DNA of 60,000 nt from Prorocentrum cordatum (lineage: Eukaryota; Sar; Dinophyceae; Prorocentrales; Prorocentraceae). The stretch covers positions 234,725 through 294,724 of the forward strand of contig CAUYUJ010009813.1 in assembly GCA_963575745.1 (NCBI GenBank), in the 5' to 3' direction. Numbering within the stretch: the stretch's first letter is position 1; the number at the start of each line of letters is the position of its first letter. The translations under genes were made by a program, and so were the position numbers. Below the pieces are notes generated by a model, which worked only from the letters and a program-made list of their open reading frames with translations, did not search any database and was not told where the DNA came from. This document shows positions 11,311-22,855 of the stretch, piece by piece.

Positions 11311-11730
11311 GCCTCCGAAGGCACTCCACGACGCTTCAAGACGTCTCTCCAGAGCGCTTCAAGAGGCCGGAATCGTCAATTGCACGCAGGTTGTGGAACG
11401 ATTTTGGTCTTCCAGCCTTTTCGGCTGTCCGACTCTCCAAGACGGGTCAATAGGCCCCCAAGACGGCCCCAGACGCGCCCAAGACAGCCCAAGAGAGCCC
11501 CAAGACGGCCCCAAGATGCGCCCAAGAGGGGGACCACGACTCCAAAATTCGACCCTCCCGCTTGAAGAATGCACCAGGAGGCCCCAAGGAGCCCCCAAGA
11601 GGCCCCAGGAGGCCACCAAGAGGCACCCAGGAGGCCCAAACGAGGCCTCAAGAGGCCACAAAACAGCCCCGAGGAGGCCCCACAACGGTCCCAAAACGGC
11701 TACCGAGAAGCTGCGAAACTGCCTTCACGA
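11200..11730. repeat. Degenerate CCCAAGA minisatellite
   Basis: Imperfect CCCAAGAGGCCCC/CCCAAGACGGCCC units, the reverse orientation of the 3.15-3.47 kb family. Open frames are Pro/Arg-rich and low in complexity. Confidence 0.78.
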
Positions 11731-12060
11731 CGTCTCCGACAGGCCAACCACGAGATCCGAACCAACACCCATGAGGCCTCTGACCCACCACCCAGGGCAC
11801 GGTGGCGGGAGCAGGGACAGCACTTGTGCACAGCACGTTCCGGCGGGAGCCTTCCGGAACACGCTGCAAGAGGAGGAAGATCAGGAGGAGAGAGAGCTGG
11901 AGTGGGAGGAGGAGGAGGAGGAGGAGGAGGAGGAGGAGGAGGAGGAAGGGGACGAGGAGGAGGATGAGGAGGAAGAGGAGGAGGAGCAGGAGGAGGCGGA
12001 CGGGAACGACGACGATGAGGACGACGACGATGCAGGATGATGATGCTGCCGACGATGACA
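11731..12060. repeat. GAG/GAC array with unassigned flank
   Basis: 11731-11867 is unassigned. 11868-12060 is mostly GAGGAG triplets, then GACGACGAT and GATGATGAT. No gene is claimed. Confidence 0.88.
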
Positions 12061-12535
12061 AAATGTGACGACGTCAACGATTACTGCGACTGTTGTTGTG
12101 TTCATGAAGGTGGTGCTCTTGCGGGTGATGGTGATGGTGATTGCGACGATGCGGGAGCAGGCTCACGGGCCTATCTTGGGCACCTCCTGGGCCCCTCTTG
12201 TAGCCCTCTTGGGCCTCTCTTGGGCCCCTCCTGAGCCTCCTTGGGACTGTAACGAAGCCTTTGAAGGCTCCAACAGACCTCCAGAAGCGCCAAGAATGCA
12301 CCACAAGTTCAACGCGAGCCCCCGTCCATCTGCGAGAGTGCCTTGTGTTTTTGGATTGAAGCTTTAACGGCTTGAAGGAACCATCTCCGGGCCCTCTGGA
12401 ACCTTCCGGGGACTTCTTCATTATCTGCCGGAGCCTTCTGCATGCAGGCACCAAGAGGCCTCCAAGAGACCCGGCAGTCTGGTCTATGCGGCAGAAGGGG
12501 TTGATCCGACGCCGCCGCGAAAATAATGAATCCGC
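12061..12535. other. Unassigned spacer with CTTGGGC repeats
   Basis: 12170-12250 has four or five CTTGGGCCCCTCC-type units. The rest shows no family that I recognise. Confidence 0.4.
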
Positions 12536-12539
12536 CTTG

Positions 12540-12815
12540 GGTCTCGGGCCGGGTCGTGGGTGGGTCGCGGGAGGGTCGCGAGCGGGTCGCGGGTGGGTCG
12601 CGGGTGGGTCGCGAGCGGGTCGCGGGGTGGGTCGTGGGTGGATCGTGGTTGGTTCGCGGGGTGGGTCGCGGGTGGGTCGCGGGCCGGGTCGCGGGGGGGA
12701 CGACGACAACAAACAACAATAACAACAGCAGCAACGCAACAAACAGAATCTGCACCACGGATCCGCACTTCAGCCACGCACCCAAGGACAACGAATGACC
12801 GTTCGGTCCCTTCAC
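12540..12815. repeat. GGGTCGCGGGT minisatellite, copy 2, with shared box
   Basis: GGGTCGCGGGT units (12540-12700), then an AACAACAATAAC tract, then CCACGGATCCGCACTTCAG and GAATGACCGTTCGG. The parts match 5.64-5.88 kb and 10.62-10.72 kb, showing block shuffling. Confidence 0.88.
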
Positions 12816-13010
12816 TCTGGTATACAAGTATATACATGCACTTTAATATATATACATGTATGGTCGTGGCCACGCGCTAACACACGCATGTGCTTGTTCG
12901 AACAATAAACAGGGGGTCGTGCCTGTATTGATATAGATTGTATGTGCGCACGACGGCAACACTCTACGACGAATACCGATAATACTAATACTATACATCT
13001 GTTGAGGCAC

Positions 13011-13264
13011 ATTGTCTCACTCTTGTTCTTTGAAAATACAATCACAGCAGGCACAAAGCGTGTTGACAGATTTGCGTGATGCGACAAGCACTCTCTCGGA
13101 AAGTCGGAAATCGCCAAGAGGCGGCTTCTCGGACAAAAAACTGTAATCGCTACTTTGTCCGTGCGATCCTTGAGAAGCGGCTTTTCTGGAAAAGAACGGA
13201 AATCGTGGTTGTTCGGTGCAATCCTAACCAAATGCACAATGCCATTGCTGTTTCAGTTTCAAGC
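13011..13264. repeat. Direct repeat A flanking recombinase/methyltransferase module
   Basis: Starts ATTGTCTCACTCTTG and contains ACTCTCTCGGAAAG, CGCCAAGAGGCGG and GAGAAGCGGC. It matches 15506-15731 along most of its length with indels. Together the two bracket the module, as terminal repeats would. Confidence 0.8.
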
Positions 13265-13442
13265 GAAGACATGAACATATGTTGCCGTGCCAATGTTGCC
13301 TACTGCCTTGCGGGAAACATGATTGTACACCATCGCCTTTTGCCATCTGACTGGGATCTTGCCGATCAACCAGCACGTCGATTTCAACCATCTCATCCGC
13401 GTAGCTTTTTGGTTCGTGAGCGTCTGCCAGATCCTGAACACT

Positions 13443-14535
13443 ATGGCCACGACCAACCGCGGGGAGATAGGCTTCACCTCGCACCGCGTGCTGAGCCGCC
13501 AGGTCTTGGCGGCAGCGGTGGCGGCCTCCTCTACCACGTCCCCGGCAGTGCCTGCCAGGGCAGCTCCGATGGGGGTTGCCAGCGCCGCGACCCAAGAGGA
13601 GGCGCGGGCCGTGCAGGCCCCCCCGGGTCTCACCCGAGATCCGGGGGCCTGGCCTCCTGGCTGACCCCACAGCAGGCCAGGCGGGTGCAGGCCAAGACTC
13701 GTCCCACCTACTCACAACACTGCTGGCGTTGGCCAACTGGCTGAGCGTCGTCACGCTGCCGAAGTTGAACGGCGAGCAGTGGGTTGCCATCCTGGTCGAC
13801 TACCTGGAGGATCAGCTGGGCCACGACATGACCTTGAGCATGGTCATCACGCAGGTCTCCGCCGCGCTGTGGGCCAACCCGCACGTTGGCCGCCCCGTGG
13901 CCCGGGTTCTACCGTGCGCATCCGTTGCCCTGGCGGGCTGGCGTGTGCTACGGTCTCCAGCCTCCTGGCCGCCCTTACCCATCGAGTGCATGGCGGCCAT
14001 CGCTGTGCGGCTGGCTGCAGAGGGCGAACTGCTCATGACTCTGTTCGCGTGGGTGTCCTTCGAGACCTACCGGCGCCCCTCCGAGGAGCTTTCGTTGCGA
14101 GGGTATCAGGTGCTATCCTGGTTGCCAGGCGGCTCACAGTCAACACGTCGCCTCTCCTTCGTGGTGCGGCCCTCCGAGTAGGAAGCGCCGACCAAGACGG
14201 GGCTCTTCGACGTGAGCTGCTTGCTGGACCTTCCTCGCCAGCAGTTCCTGGTGCCACTGCTGCTGCAGGTCAAGCGCTGGGCTGGGGACAGCGGCCTCCT
14301 GCTCCCTTTCTTCCGCGTGGAGGCCTGGGTGCGCTTCCAGGCGGCGCCGGAGGCGGTCATCTTTGGCAGCCTGCGCCCCACTTTGTACGGCGCCTCGCAC
14401 GACCGGGCCACCAACAGCTGGTCGGCCCACGACGTTCAAGCAAGAGGGCTCTGGAAGTCCTCCACCTTGGTCATGAGGTACGAGAAGCACTCCCGGCTGG
14501 CCCGACAGTTACAGGCCCTTCCGGAGCCTACGTGA
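13443..14535 (+). pseudogene. Tyrosine recombinase-like fragment (dinoflagellate mobile-element type)
   Basis: From about 13580 to 14535 a single frame reads through one in-frame TAG (14179-14181). It contains TYRRPSEELSLR (about 14065-14100), the usual context of the first catalytic Arg; GASHDR with a candidate active-site His (CAC at 14398); and VMRYEKHSRL with the candidate nucleophilic Tyr (TAC at 14479). The arrangement matches tyrosine recombinases carried by mobile elements, and I know closely similar proteins from dinoflagellate genomes. The N-terminal part (13443-13664, MATTNRGEIGF...) lies in another frame, so at least one frameshift is present. A methyltransferase-like segment follows directly and direct repeats enclose both, which suggests one element. 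Decayed, not expected to be active. Confidence 0.62.
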
Positions 14536-14559
14536 CGCGCCGAGATAGCCAGCTATCAT

Positions 14560-15345
14560 GGCGCTGCCGCCGCGTTCACGGACCTCTTCTGGAGGCACTG
14601 GCCTACTGTCGCTTCGCGGGCTCCCCAGTCGTCCCAGACGCCTTTGGCGGCCAGGGCGGCCTGGCCAAAGCAGCGCGGAGGCGAGGCTACGTTGCCATCG
14701 CCGTCGATCTCAGCCAAGGCGAGGAGTCCGACCTGCTGCAAGGTGACGTCGTGGCGCTCCTCATCGGCTGGATCAATAGCGGGCAGGTCATGACGCTGTT
14801 CTATGCCACGCCGTGTGAGGGGCACTCCAAAGCGAGGAGGGCCCTCCCCTGGTCTCGCTTGCCGCGTGCCATCCGCTCGCCTCAGCATGTGCACGGTTTG
14901 CCTTTCGTCTGCCGGCCAAGCTTCTCTTGATCGTTCTAATGTTCTTGGTAAGGTTGCCGCCCTCCTGTTTTGTAAAGCCATCGATAGAAGCCTCCCCTGC
15001 TTTGAGGAAGAACCCGAGGGGCAGTTTTTCTGCGGCACCAGTCTCAGCATGTCAGTCTGATTTCGCACGTGCACGGTGATTATGTGATCCACCTCTGCGC
15101 TTTCGATCGTCCCTTCCGCAACCGCACGCTCTGTGGAATTGCCGTGCCCCGCGCCTCGAGCATTGCCAATGCAAGGTGCACGGCAACATGTGTAGCTGTT
15201 CTGGTAAGCCGCACGTCGTTTTGTCGGGGTATGCGCCGGACCGCTCCTGGATGACTAAGCTCAAACAGGTATATCCCGCCCCTCTGCGCAATATCCTTTT
15301 CAGCTCTTTGCTGTCTCAGGCGGTCGGGATCCAGGCTCATAACTT
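14560..15345 (+). pseudogene. SAM-dependent methyltransferase-like fragment next to the recombinase
   Basis: Frame 3 (14560-14930) encodes DAFGGQGGLAKA (about 14638-14673), a glycine-rich SAM-binding type motif, and TPCEGHSKARR (about 14808-14840), which sits where C5-cytosine methyltransferases have their Pro-Cys loop. The reading shifts to frame 1 (about 14930-15058, SLPCFEEEPEG), back to frame 3, then to frame 2 (15176-15345, SCSGKPHVVLSGYAPDRSW). Each piece continues the same family in order, so the gene is broken by at least three frameshifts. Methyltransferase-like proteins with this layout accompany tyrosine recombinases in dinoflagellate mobile DNA. The target base is inferred, not shown. 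Confidence 0.55.
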
Positions 15346-15439
15346 GTGTAAAGTTCTCACGCCCAAAATGTTGTGAATGTCTGGCCTGGCCAGTTTAGTG
15401 CTGGTTACGGGGTGTTTCTGTCTGAGTTCGGGGGTCAGG

Positions 15440-15806
15440 CTCCGATCTCAGGTGCACCTGCCACAGCCTCGGTACCCAGCAATTGTATGGTGAAAACAAG
15501 ACAGCATTGTCTCACTCTTGCTCGTTGAAATTACCATCACAGCAGGCACAATGCGCGTTGTCAGATTAGCCGGATGCGAGAAGCACTCTCTCGGAATTCG
15601 GGAATCGCCAAGAGGCGGTTTCTCAGAAAACTGCGATCCCTGAGAAGCGGTTTCTCGGAAAAACGGAAATCGTAAATTTTCGTGGGCGCACTAGCCAAAT
15701 CCACAGTACCATTGCCGCTTCGTTTTCAAGCTATCCCACACACCCGCCCTCCGAGCTCAGGTGCACTTGCCACACCCTCGGTAGCCAGCAATTGTATGGT
15801 GAAAAA
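15440..15806. repeat. Direct repeat B nested between two 57-bp repeats
   Basis: 15506-15731 is the second copy of the 13011-13264 repeat. It is itself flanked by two 57-bp direct repeats (about 15440-15496 and 15749-15806), both containing AGCAATTGTATGGTGAAAA. The nested arrangement suggests insertion, or unequal exchange at the right edge of the module. Confidence 0.8.
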
Positions 15807-16011
15807 AGGAGCAAACATTTGCACGCGTGCATATTTGCATCTACACATACGCCTGTTTATTGCAATCGCTGATATTTATCGGAGGTTGGGGGGTGAGTCC
15901 GACGTGAAACGGAGACCCCCCCTAACAGGGAAATCGACTTCGGTTTCGGGCTCGTGTCGTGCGTGCCGTGCGTGCGTGCGGGCGAGGCGAAGCTGCGTGG
16001 GCGGGCGAGAG

Positions 16012-16812
16012 GAAATCCTCCTGTGGCTGGGCCGCGGCCGGACCACATGTAATTCCTCTGGCGGCCGGTGCCGCGCGGTGTCCCGCCGGTGCCCCGCGGG
16101 TGTCTCGAAATCTTCTTGTGGCTGGGCTGCGGCCGGACCAAATGTTTCTCCTCCAGCGGCCGGTGCCGCGCGGTGTCCCGCTGGTGTCCCGTGGTGTCCC
16201 GTGGTGTCCCGTGGTGTCCCGTGATGTCCCGTGGTGTCCCGTGGAGTGAGAGCAATCGTGAAATCGACCGTGAGATCGAAACTGAGATCGATGTGGTGCC
16301 CCGAGGTGTCCCGTGGTGTCCCGTTGCGTGAGATCGATGGTGATATCGACACGTGTCCCGTGGCGTCCCGTTGAGCGAAATTGGTAGTGGCGAAATTGGT
16401 AGTGATATCGTTACTGAGATCGATGTGGTGCCCCGAGGTGTCCCGTGGTGTCCCGCTGAGTGAGATCGATAGTGAAATCGATGGTGAGATCGACAGGTGT
16501 ACCGAGGTGTCCCGTGGTGTCCCGTTGAGTAAGAGTTATAGTGATATCGATCGTGACATCGATTGTGAGATCGATGTTGGGTCCCGAGGTGTCCCGTAGT
16601 GTCCTATGGTGTCCCGCTGAGTGAGATCGATAGTGATCGACAGTGAGACCGGTAGTGAGATCGAGAGGTGTCCCGCGGTGTCCCGTGGTGTCCCGTGGTG
16701 TCCCGTTGAGTGAGATCGATAGTGCCATCGATAGTGAGATCGACAAGTGTCCCGTGGTGTCCCGTGGTGTCCCGTTGAGTGAGATCGATGGTGACATCGA
16801 TTCAGATGTTGG
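16012..16812. repeat. 95-bp duplication and compound minisatellite
   Basis: A 95-bp unit starting GAAATC(C/T)T(C/T)CTGTGGCTGG occurs at 16012 and 16107. It passes into GTGGTGTCCC decamers, which alternate with blocks of GAGATCGATAGTGA to about 16812. The result is a two-component compound minisatellite. 16813-16985 is unassigned. Confidence 0.9.
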
Positions 16813-16989
16813 TTCCCCCCCTCTCCCCCCCCACAACCTCCTTATCACCCGAAGGGTGGTCGTATAGGTATGCGTATATGTTTCTCTCGTTTTCTGTCCC
16901 TCCCCCCCTTCCCGGCACGCACAAATCTGAAGAGCCTCTACCGGGCTGGGTCGGGAGGGCGCTCGCTGAGGCCCAGAGAGATCTCGTTC

Positions 16990-17170
16990 TCTGGGAGACC
17001 GTTAGCGGACACGTGTGTTTGAGTTCGGGGCGGATTTCGATCCGATCGATACGAGTCGATATCAGTTTCGTCCAGCTCGAACCGATTCGATTTCAATACT
17101 CCGTCGATCCTATGCGGGCCGGCGTTTGCACAGCAGTGCTGCGCATCTTGGCGCAGCCGATCCGATTAGA
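16990..17170. repeat. GATCCGAT dispersed repeat, copy 1
   Basis: Rich in GATCCGAT/GATTCGATTTC and ending GCGCATCTTGGCGCAGCCGA. Related copies lie at about 28270-28415, 35395-35580 and 40075-40285. Orientation and order of sub-motifs are the same in all four. Confidence 0.75.
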
Positions 17171-17594
17171 CCGGGCAGAAAGAACCCCCCCCCATGCAGA
17201 GTTTTGGCTCCAGCTTGCCTCAACATCCAAGAATGTGGAGGGCTTCTCCAAGGCTGTACCTGGCGTAAGGGTGCTGAACCAAGGGCATTCCTAGAGGTCC
17301 CCAGAGGCGTACAAGGAAACCAGACACATTTAAAAACCGTGTCGAACACCTCTGACAGTCTCCCCTTCCCCGATCTCCAAAGGTCGAGTCAGGCAGGCTT
17401 AGAAATAATACCAATTCAGTCCAGACTGTTCCAGAACGTTTTCGAAGCGTTCTGGGACGGTCATGGCGCCAGCAGGGGTGGCGTTCTGGAGCCGGAGCGG
17501 TCGCGGCCACGGCCAGATCCTCCTCGGAAGTGGTCGGAACGCACCCCAGGACATGTCCGTGGCTGAATTATTCACCGCGGGGCACACACTCCTG
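17171..17594. other. Unassigned stretch
   Basis: Moderate GC, open in places, but no recognisable protein and no repeat that I can define. Confidence 0.3.
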
Positions 17595-17925
17595 TCGTCG
17601 TCATCCGTCCGTCGTCTTCTGATTCTCGTCGACCAGTCGTCGCCTGTCGTCCTCTGTCATGGTCTGCCGTCGTCTGTCTTCGTCGGTTTCGTCGTCGTCG
17701 CCGTCGTCGTCGTCGTTGTGATCGTCGTCGTCTGTCGTCATCGACGCCATCGTCGCCGTTCGTCGTCGTCCGTGGTCGTCGTCCATCGTTGCCATCATCG
17801 TCGTCGTGGTCGTCCGTCGTCGCCGTCGTCGTCGTTGTCGTCGGTCCCCGTCGTCGTCGTCGTCGGCGTCGTCGTCATCGTCGTCATCGTCATCGTCATC
17901 GTCATCGTCGTCGTCCCCCGCTCCT
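17595..17925. repeat. GTC/ATC trinucleotide array
   Basis: About 330 bp of CGTCGTC and CATCGTC triplets, the complementary form of the GAC arrays elsewhere in the window. Confidence 0.93.
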
Positions 17926-19259
17926 GCACCCCAAGCACGCCTCTGGTACCTCTCCGCGGTTGCTGCGCATCAGTTGTTGATGCTCCTCCGCCCCTACCCT
18001 CCACGTCGACCCCTGAGAGCAACGCCAATGCTGTGTTCGGATCATTGGAGATCGTTTTTTTCTAACCCTCTGGGCTATGATGTGCCGCGTTATGCCCCTC
18101 CTCTCACCCTCACTCTAGAACCTCAGAGCGGTAGGATTCCGTGTCCGCTCGCGCGTCAACGGGAATAACAATCGCCCCCATGAAGGGCAGCGGATTCAAA
18201 TAGGGATCGGAGTTGGGGTTCAGCTTGATGGGTGTTTGCAGTGAAAAAGTCGGCATCCCACCCCCCTCTCCCCACCACAAAGCGTAACACCCCTCCCCCC
18301 AGCACGTCCTGGGCATTGCCGCAGTACGTCCAGCACCACTGCCTGTGGTGTTGGACCCACACGGCGGTGGGTGGGGGGGTGCGTTACGTTCTAGCCCCCC
18401 CGCCCCGCCCCGCCCCCCCCCCCCCATAACGCTCGTCATCGCCGCGGAGAAAAAAAGAAGCTCGATTGTCGTAGTTTGTCATGACATGAGGTTTGCTTTG
18501 GCCGTTGGTGGGATAGCATTCCACCTCGTTTAGGAACCAGCCGCCCTTCAGTCTGTGCAATTCACCAGTAATCCATGCTCGGAGGCACTTGCCGGCCTTG
18601 AAGCCGCCAGCGGTCCCCGCGAGCCTTGGTTGCCTGCTTGCTCCTGAAGCTCGCCCCCTCTTCCCCGAGAATCCAGCGCGGCGAGAATTCACATCGCCGT
18701 CGGCGATCATGCCCAGAGCTCTCCACCCCATCTTTGCGCGTCGTCTCTCGAGCTGCATTGTCCAGCAAGGGAGAAGCCCGTTGGGTCCGCGAGCATCCAG
18801 CGGCCCAGTCTGTGGACGACATGGACACCAGACCTCTCGAGGCAATCCCCAAGGGTTGTGCACCATGCCGAATTGAATTTGACGGTCTTGAGCCCCCAAA
18901 CTAACCGAGGGAAACAATTCAGAACACAGCCCCCGCCCTTTTGGTGAAACGATATCGCATCCAGCACCCAACATCGTTATCCTGGCACCCTGAGACGCAA
19001 GAGGAGGAGGTGGAGGAGGAAAAGGAATAACGTTTTCAGACAGTTTTTTCCAGCACGTGTTCAATGAATTCAGCTCCATCGAAATACAGTGCCACAGGAA
19101 TATGTAGTCATCACTGGCATCATAATATTTCGCATATTCGGCGTTCAAGGGTTTCGCCCTCTTCCAGACAATCCGTACTAGTTATAGATGTCGGTCGCGG
19201 GGGCGGGGGACAATTATAGATTCTCTTGCACATGATGTCTAGTCGAGGGCTCCGACGAC
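17926..19259. other. Unassigned stretch with C-runs and a minus-strand open frame
   Basis: C-homopolymer runs lie at about 18395-18425. A 254-codon open frame runs on the minus strand from 19148 to 18384, but its middle is low-complexity and competing frames on both strands are also open. I do not recognise a product and do not call a gene. Confidence 0.35.
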
Positions 19260-19299
19260 TTCATTTCGGCACGGCACCAGTCGGTGCAGCCCCTCTCGG

Positions 19300-20955
19300 C
19301 CTCCACCTCCCAGCGCGCCCCCTCCGCATCCACTTCTTAAAGCAGCCATGCCGAAGCATCCACTCGGCCTCCGCATCCCTCCCCCACCAGCCAGCGCGTC
19401 CAGCCCGCCAGCCAGCGCGCGCCCCTCGGCACAGGTCCCACCAGCCAGCGCGTCCCCTCCGCCCCGACCGCTTTATTGCGGCTCGGCACGGGTCCCACCA
19501 GCCAGTGCGTCCCCTCCGCCCCGACCGCTTTATTTCGGCACGGCACGGGTCCCACCAGCCAGTGCGTCCCTTCCGCCCCGACCGCTTCACTTCGGCAAGG
19601 CACCAGTCCCACCAGCCAGCGCGTCCCCTCCGCCCCGACCGCTTTCTTTCGGCACGGCACTGGTCCCACCAGCCAGCGCGCCCCTCCGCCCCGACCGATT
19701 TACTTCGGCACGGCACCGGTCCCACCAGCCAGCGCGTCCCCTCCGCCCCGACCGCTTCATTTCGGCACGGCACTGGTCCCACCAGCCAGCGCGCGCCCTC
19801 CGCCCCGACTGCTTTCTTTCGGCACGGCACTGGTCCCACCAGCCAGCGCCCTTCCCCCACCAGCCAGCGCAACCAGCCCACCAGCCTCCAGCCAGCGCGC
19901 CCCCTCTGCCCCGACCGCTTTATTCGACACGGCACCGCCCCCCCGCACCCCGCGCGCAGCCCCTCCGACTCGACCCCAGCGCGCCCCCTCGCACGACCGC
20001 TTCATCTCGGCACGGCACCGCCCCGTCTCCCCCACCAGCCAGCGCGCCTCCCCGCCCCGACCCCTTTATCCACCAGCCAGCGCGCATCTCCGCCCCGACC
20101 GCTTTATTTCATCACGGCACCGGTCCCACCAGCCAGCGCGCCCTTTCCGCCCTGACCGCTTTATTTCGGCACAGCCCCGGTCCCACCAGCCAGCGCGCCC
20201 CCTCCGCCCCGACGGCTTCATTTCGGCTCGGCACGGGTCCCACCAGCAAGTGCGTCCCCTCCGCCCCGACCGCTTTATTTCGGCACGGCACTGGTCCCAC
20301 CAGCCAGCGCGCGCCCTCCGCCCCGACCGCTTTATTTCGGCACGGCACTGGTCCCACCAGCCAGCGCCCTTCCCCCACCAGCCAGCGCAACCAGCCCACC
20401 AGCCTCCAGCCAGCGCGCCCCCTCCGCCCCGACCGCTTTAATTCGACACGGCACCGCCCCCCCGCACCCCGCGCGCAGCCAGCCCCTCCGACTCGACCCC
20501 AGCGCGCCCCCTCGGCCACGACCGCTTTACTTCGGCACAGCCCCAGTCCCACCAGCCAGCGCGCCCCCTCCGCCCCGACCGCTTCATTTCGGCACGGCAC
20601 CGTCCCGTCCCCCCCACCAGCCAGCGCGCCCCCTCCGCCCCGACCGCTTTATTTCGGCACGGCACCGCCCCCTCTCCCCACCACCCGCGCAGCCAGCCCC
20701 ATCGCCTCGACCCCAGCGCGCCCCCTCCGCCCCGACCACAGCCCTTAGGCCCCCACCTCCCAGCGCGCCCCCTCCGCATCCACTTTCTAAAGCAGCCATG
20801 CCGAAGAAGCCCCTCGGCCGTCCGCATCCTTCCCCCACCGGCCAGCCCGTCCAGCCCGCCAGCCAACGCGCCCCCTCGGCACCAGTCCCACCAGCCAGCG
20901 CGCCCCATCCGCCACGACCGCTTCATTTCGGCACGGCACGGGTCCCATTAACCGC
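19300..20955. repeat. 57-bp satellite, block 1
   Basis: A tandem 57-bp unit containing CACCAGCCAGCGCG, CCCTCCGCCCCGACCGCTT and TTTCGGCACGGCAC. Successive CCGACCG positions at 19464, 19521, 19578 and 19635 fix the period. The 57-bp length equals 19 codons, so 300- to 460-codon open frames run through several frames. They reflect the unit and not a protein-coding gene. Confidence 0.95.
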
Positions 20956-21770
20956 ATGCCGATGATAATAAAGGGACCCCCCCTTCAGTGTTTAGAGTTG
21001 ATTATCGTCGCCCTATACAAACTTCAAATTGGGCGGCGAGCGCTGAGGCCGAACTTTATTCTCACCTCGAAACGCTATGTTGAGATAGCAACATCAAGCG
21101 ATGTTGATATAGCAACCTCAAGCGAAGCGATCACACTTTTTCAGGATGTGTCAAGCGAAACCAATAATTTTGGGAGGCAGACTCAAACGAAACGAGCAAT
21201 GTTCTTATTATTATTATACTTTCCTCTTCTTCGTTTATATTTCTATCTGTCCTCACGCTCGCCTGAACTTTTTTTATCCCTGGGGTTGATTATCCATGGA
21301 AAATGAAGCACATGAGCTACCATACACGAGCACTTAAAAAATCAATTTTCATAAAGCGCTTGCGCATTAAAATTGATAGATTTGGAACTTTGGATTTTTC
21401 CTTTCTTCGTCCTCTCCTTATTATCCTCGTCTTCTTCTTTCTTATTACTATTCTACTGTATTCTTCTTCTTTTATATTTCTCTCTGTCCCCACGCTCGCC
21501 TGAACTTTTTTTATCTCTGGGGTTGATTATCCATGGAAATTGAGGCACATGAGCTACCCTACACGAGCACTTACAAAAAAACGATTTTCATGAGAGATAA
21601 GCCATTGTTGAGGATATTTCTATGAAAACTAAACGCCAAGGATGTCTCAAAACGTGCTCGGCTTGGTCTCATCTTGATCATCTCTTACTTCGAGATTATG
21701 CTGAGGTCTGCTGGGCTACTTTTATTATCTCTCCCTGAACCCCGAGCTTTATTATCCCCTAGTGTTTATT
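20956..21770. repeat. AT-rich island with a 237-bp tandem duplication
   Basis: The island interrupts the GC-rich satellite. CACGCTCGCCTGAAC with TTGATTATCCATGGAAA occurs at 21254 and again at 21491, a 237-bp spacing, with ACACGAGCACTTA shared downstream. A short AGCAACATCAAGCGA repeat precedes it. No coding signal. Confidence 0.85.
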
Positions 21771-22855
21771 CTCACGGGCATGAGGTTAGCCAGGGTGCTC
21801 CCTCCGCCCCGACCGGTCTTTTTTCGGCACTGCACCGGTCCCACCAGACAGCGCGCCCCCTCCGCCCCGACCTCCTTTTTCGGCGCGTCACAGGTCCCAC
21901 CAGCCAACGCGCCTCCTCCACCAGTCAGGGCAGCCAGCCCACATGCTAGCGCGCCCCCTCGGCCCCGACCGCTTCATTTCGGCACGGCACCGGTCCCACC
22001 AGTCAGCGCGTCCCCTCCGCCCCGGCCGCTTTATTTCGACACGGCACCGCCCCGTATCCCCCACCAGCCAGCGCGCCCCTTCCGCCCCGACTTCTTTAGT
22101 TCGGCACGGCACCGCCCCCCGCCCTGCACCCCCCACGCAGCCAGCCCCTCCGCCTCGACCCCAGCGCGCCCCCTCCGCCACGACCGCTTCATCTCGGCAC
22201 GGCACCGCCCCGTCTCCCCCACCAGCCAGCGCGCCTCCCCGCCCCGACCCCTTTATCCACCAGCCAGCGCGCCTCTCCGCCCCGACCGCTTTATTTCATC
22301 ACGGCACCGGTCCCACCAGCCAGCGCGCCCTTTCCGCCCTGACCGCTTTATTTTGGCACAGCACCGCCCCGTCTTCCCCCACCAGCCAGCGCGCCCCCTC
22401 CGCCCCGACCGCTTTATTTCATCACGGCACCGCCCTCCCCCTGCACCCCCCGCGCTCGACCCCAGCGCGGGCCCTCCGCCTCGACCGCTACCGCCACCCC
22501 CCCCGCACCCCGCGCGCAGCCAGCCCCTCCGCCTCGACCTTTCTTTCATTACGGCACCGCCCTCGCCCCCGCACCCCCCGCGCAGCCAGCCCTCCCGCCT
22601 CGACCCCAGCGCGGGCCCTCCGCCTCGACCGCTGCCGCCACACCCCCCGCACCCCGCGCGCAGCCAGCCCCTCCACCTCGACCGCTTCATCCCGGCACGG
22701 CACCGGTCCACCCCCAACCTAGCCAGCGCGCCTCTCCGCCCCGACCGCTTTATTTCGGCACGGCACCGGTCCCAGCCAGCGCGCCCGTTCCGCCCCGACC
22801 GCTTCATTTCGGCACGGCACTGGTCCGACCAGCCAGCGCTCCGCTCCCACCGCTT
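21771..22855. repeat. 57-bp satellite, block 2
   Basis: Same 57-bp family and orientation as block 1, resuming after the AT-rich island and including longer variant units with CCGCCTCGACC. Confidence 0.93.

Noticed and set aside
17195-17215. TTTTGGCTC resembling the end of the dinoflagellate spliced leader
   Set aside because: Only about nine bases match and the preceding leader bases are absent, so no spliced-leader relic is claimed.
18384-19148. 254-codon minus-strand frame
   Set aside because: No recognisable domain, a low-complexity middle, and competing open frames on both strands; kept only as unassigned.
19348-20748. 466-codon forward open frame
   Set aside because: It is the 57-bp (19-codon) satellite read through; equally long frames exist in other phases and on the other strand.
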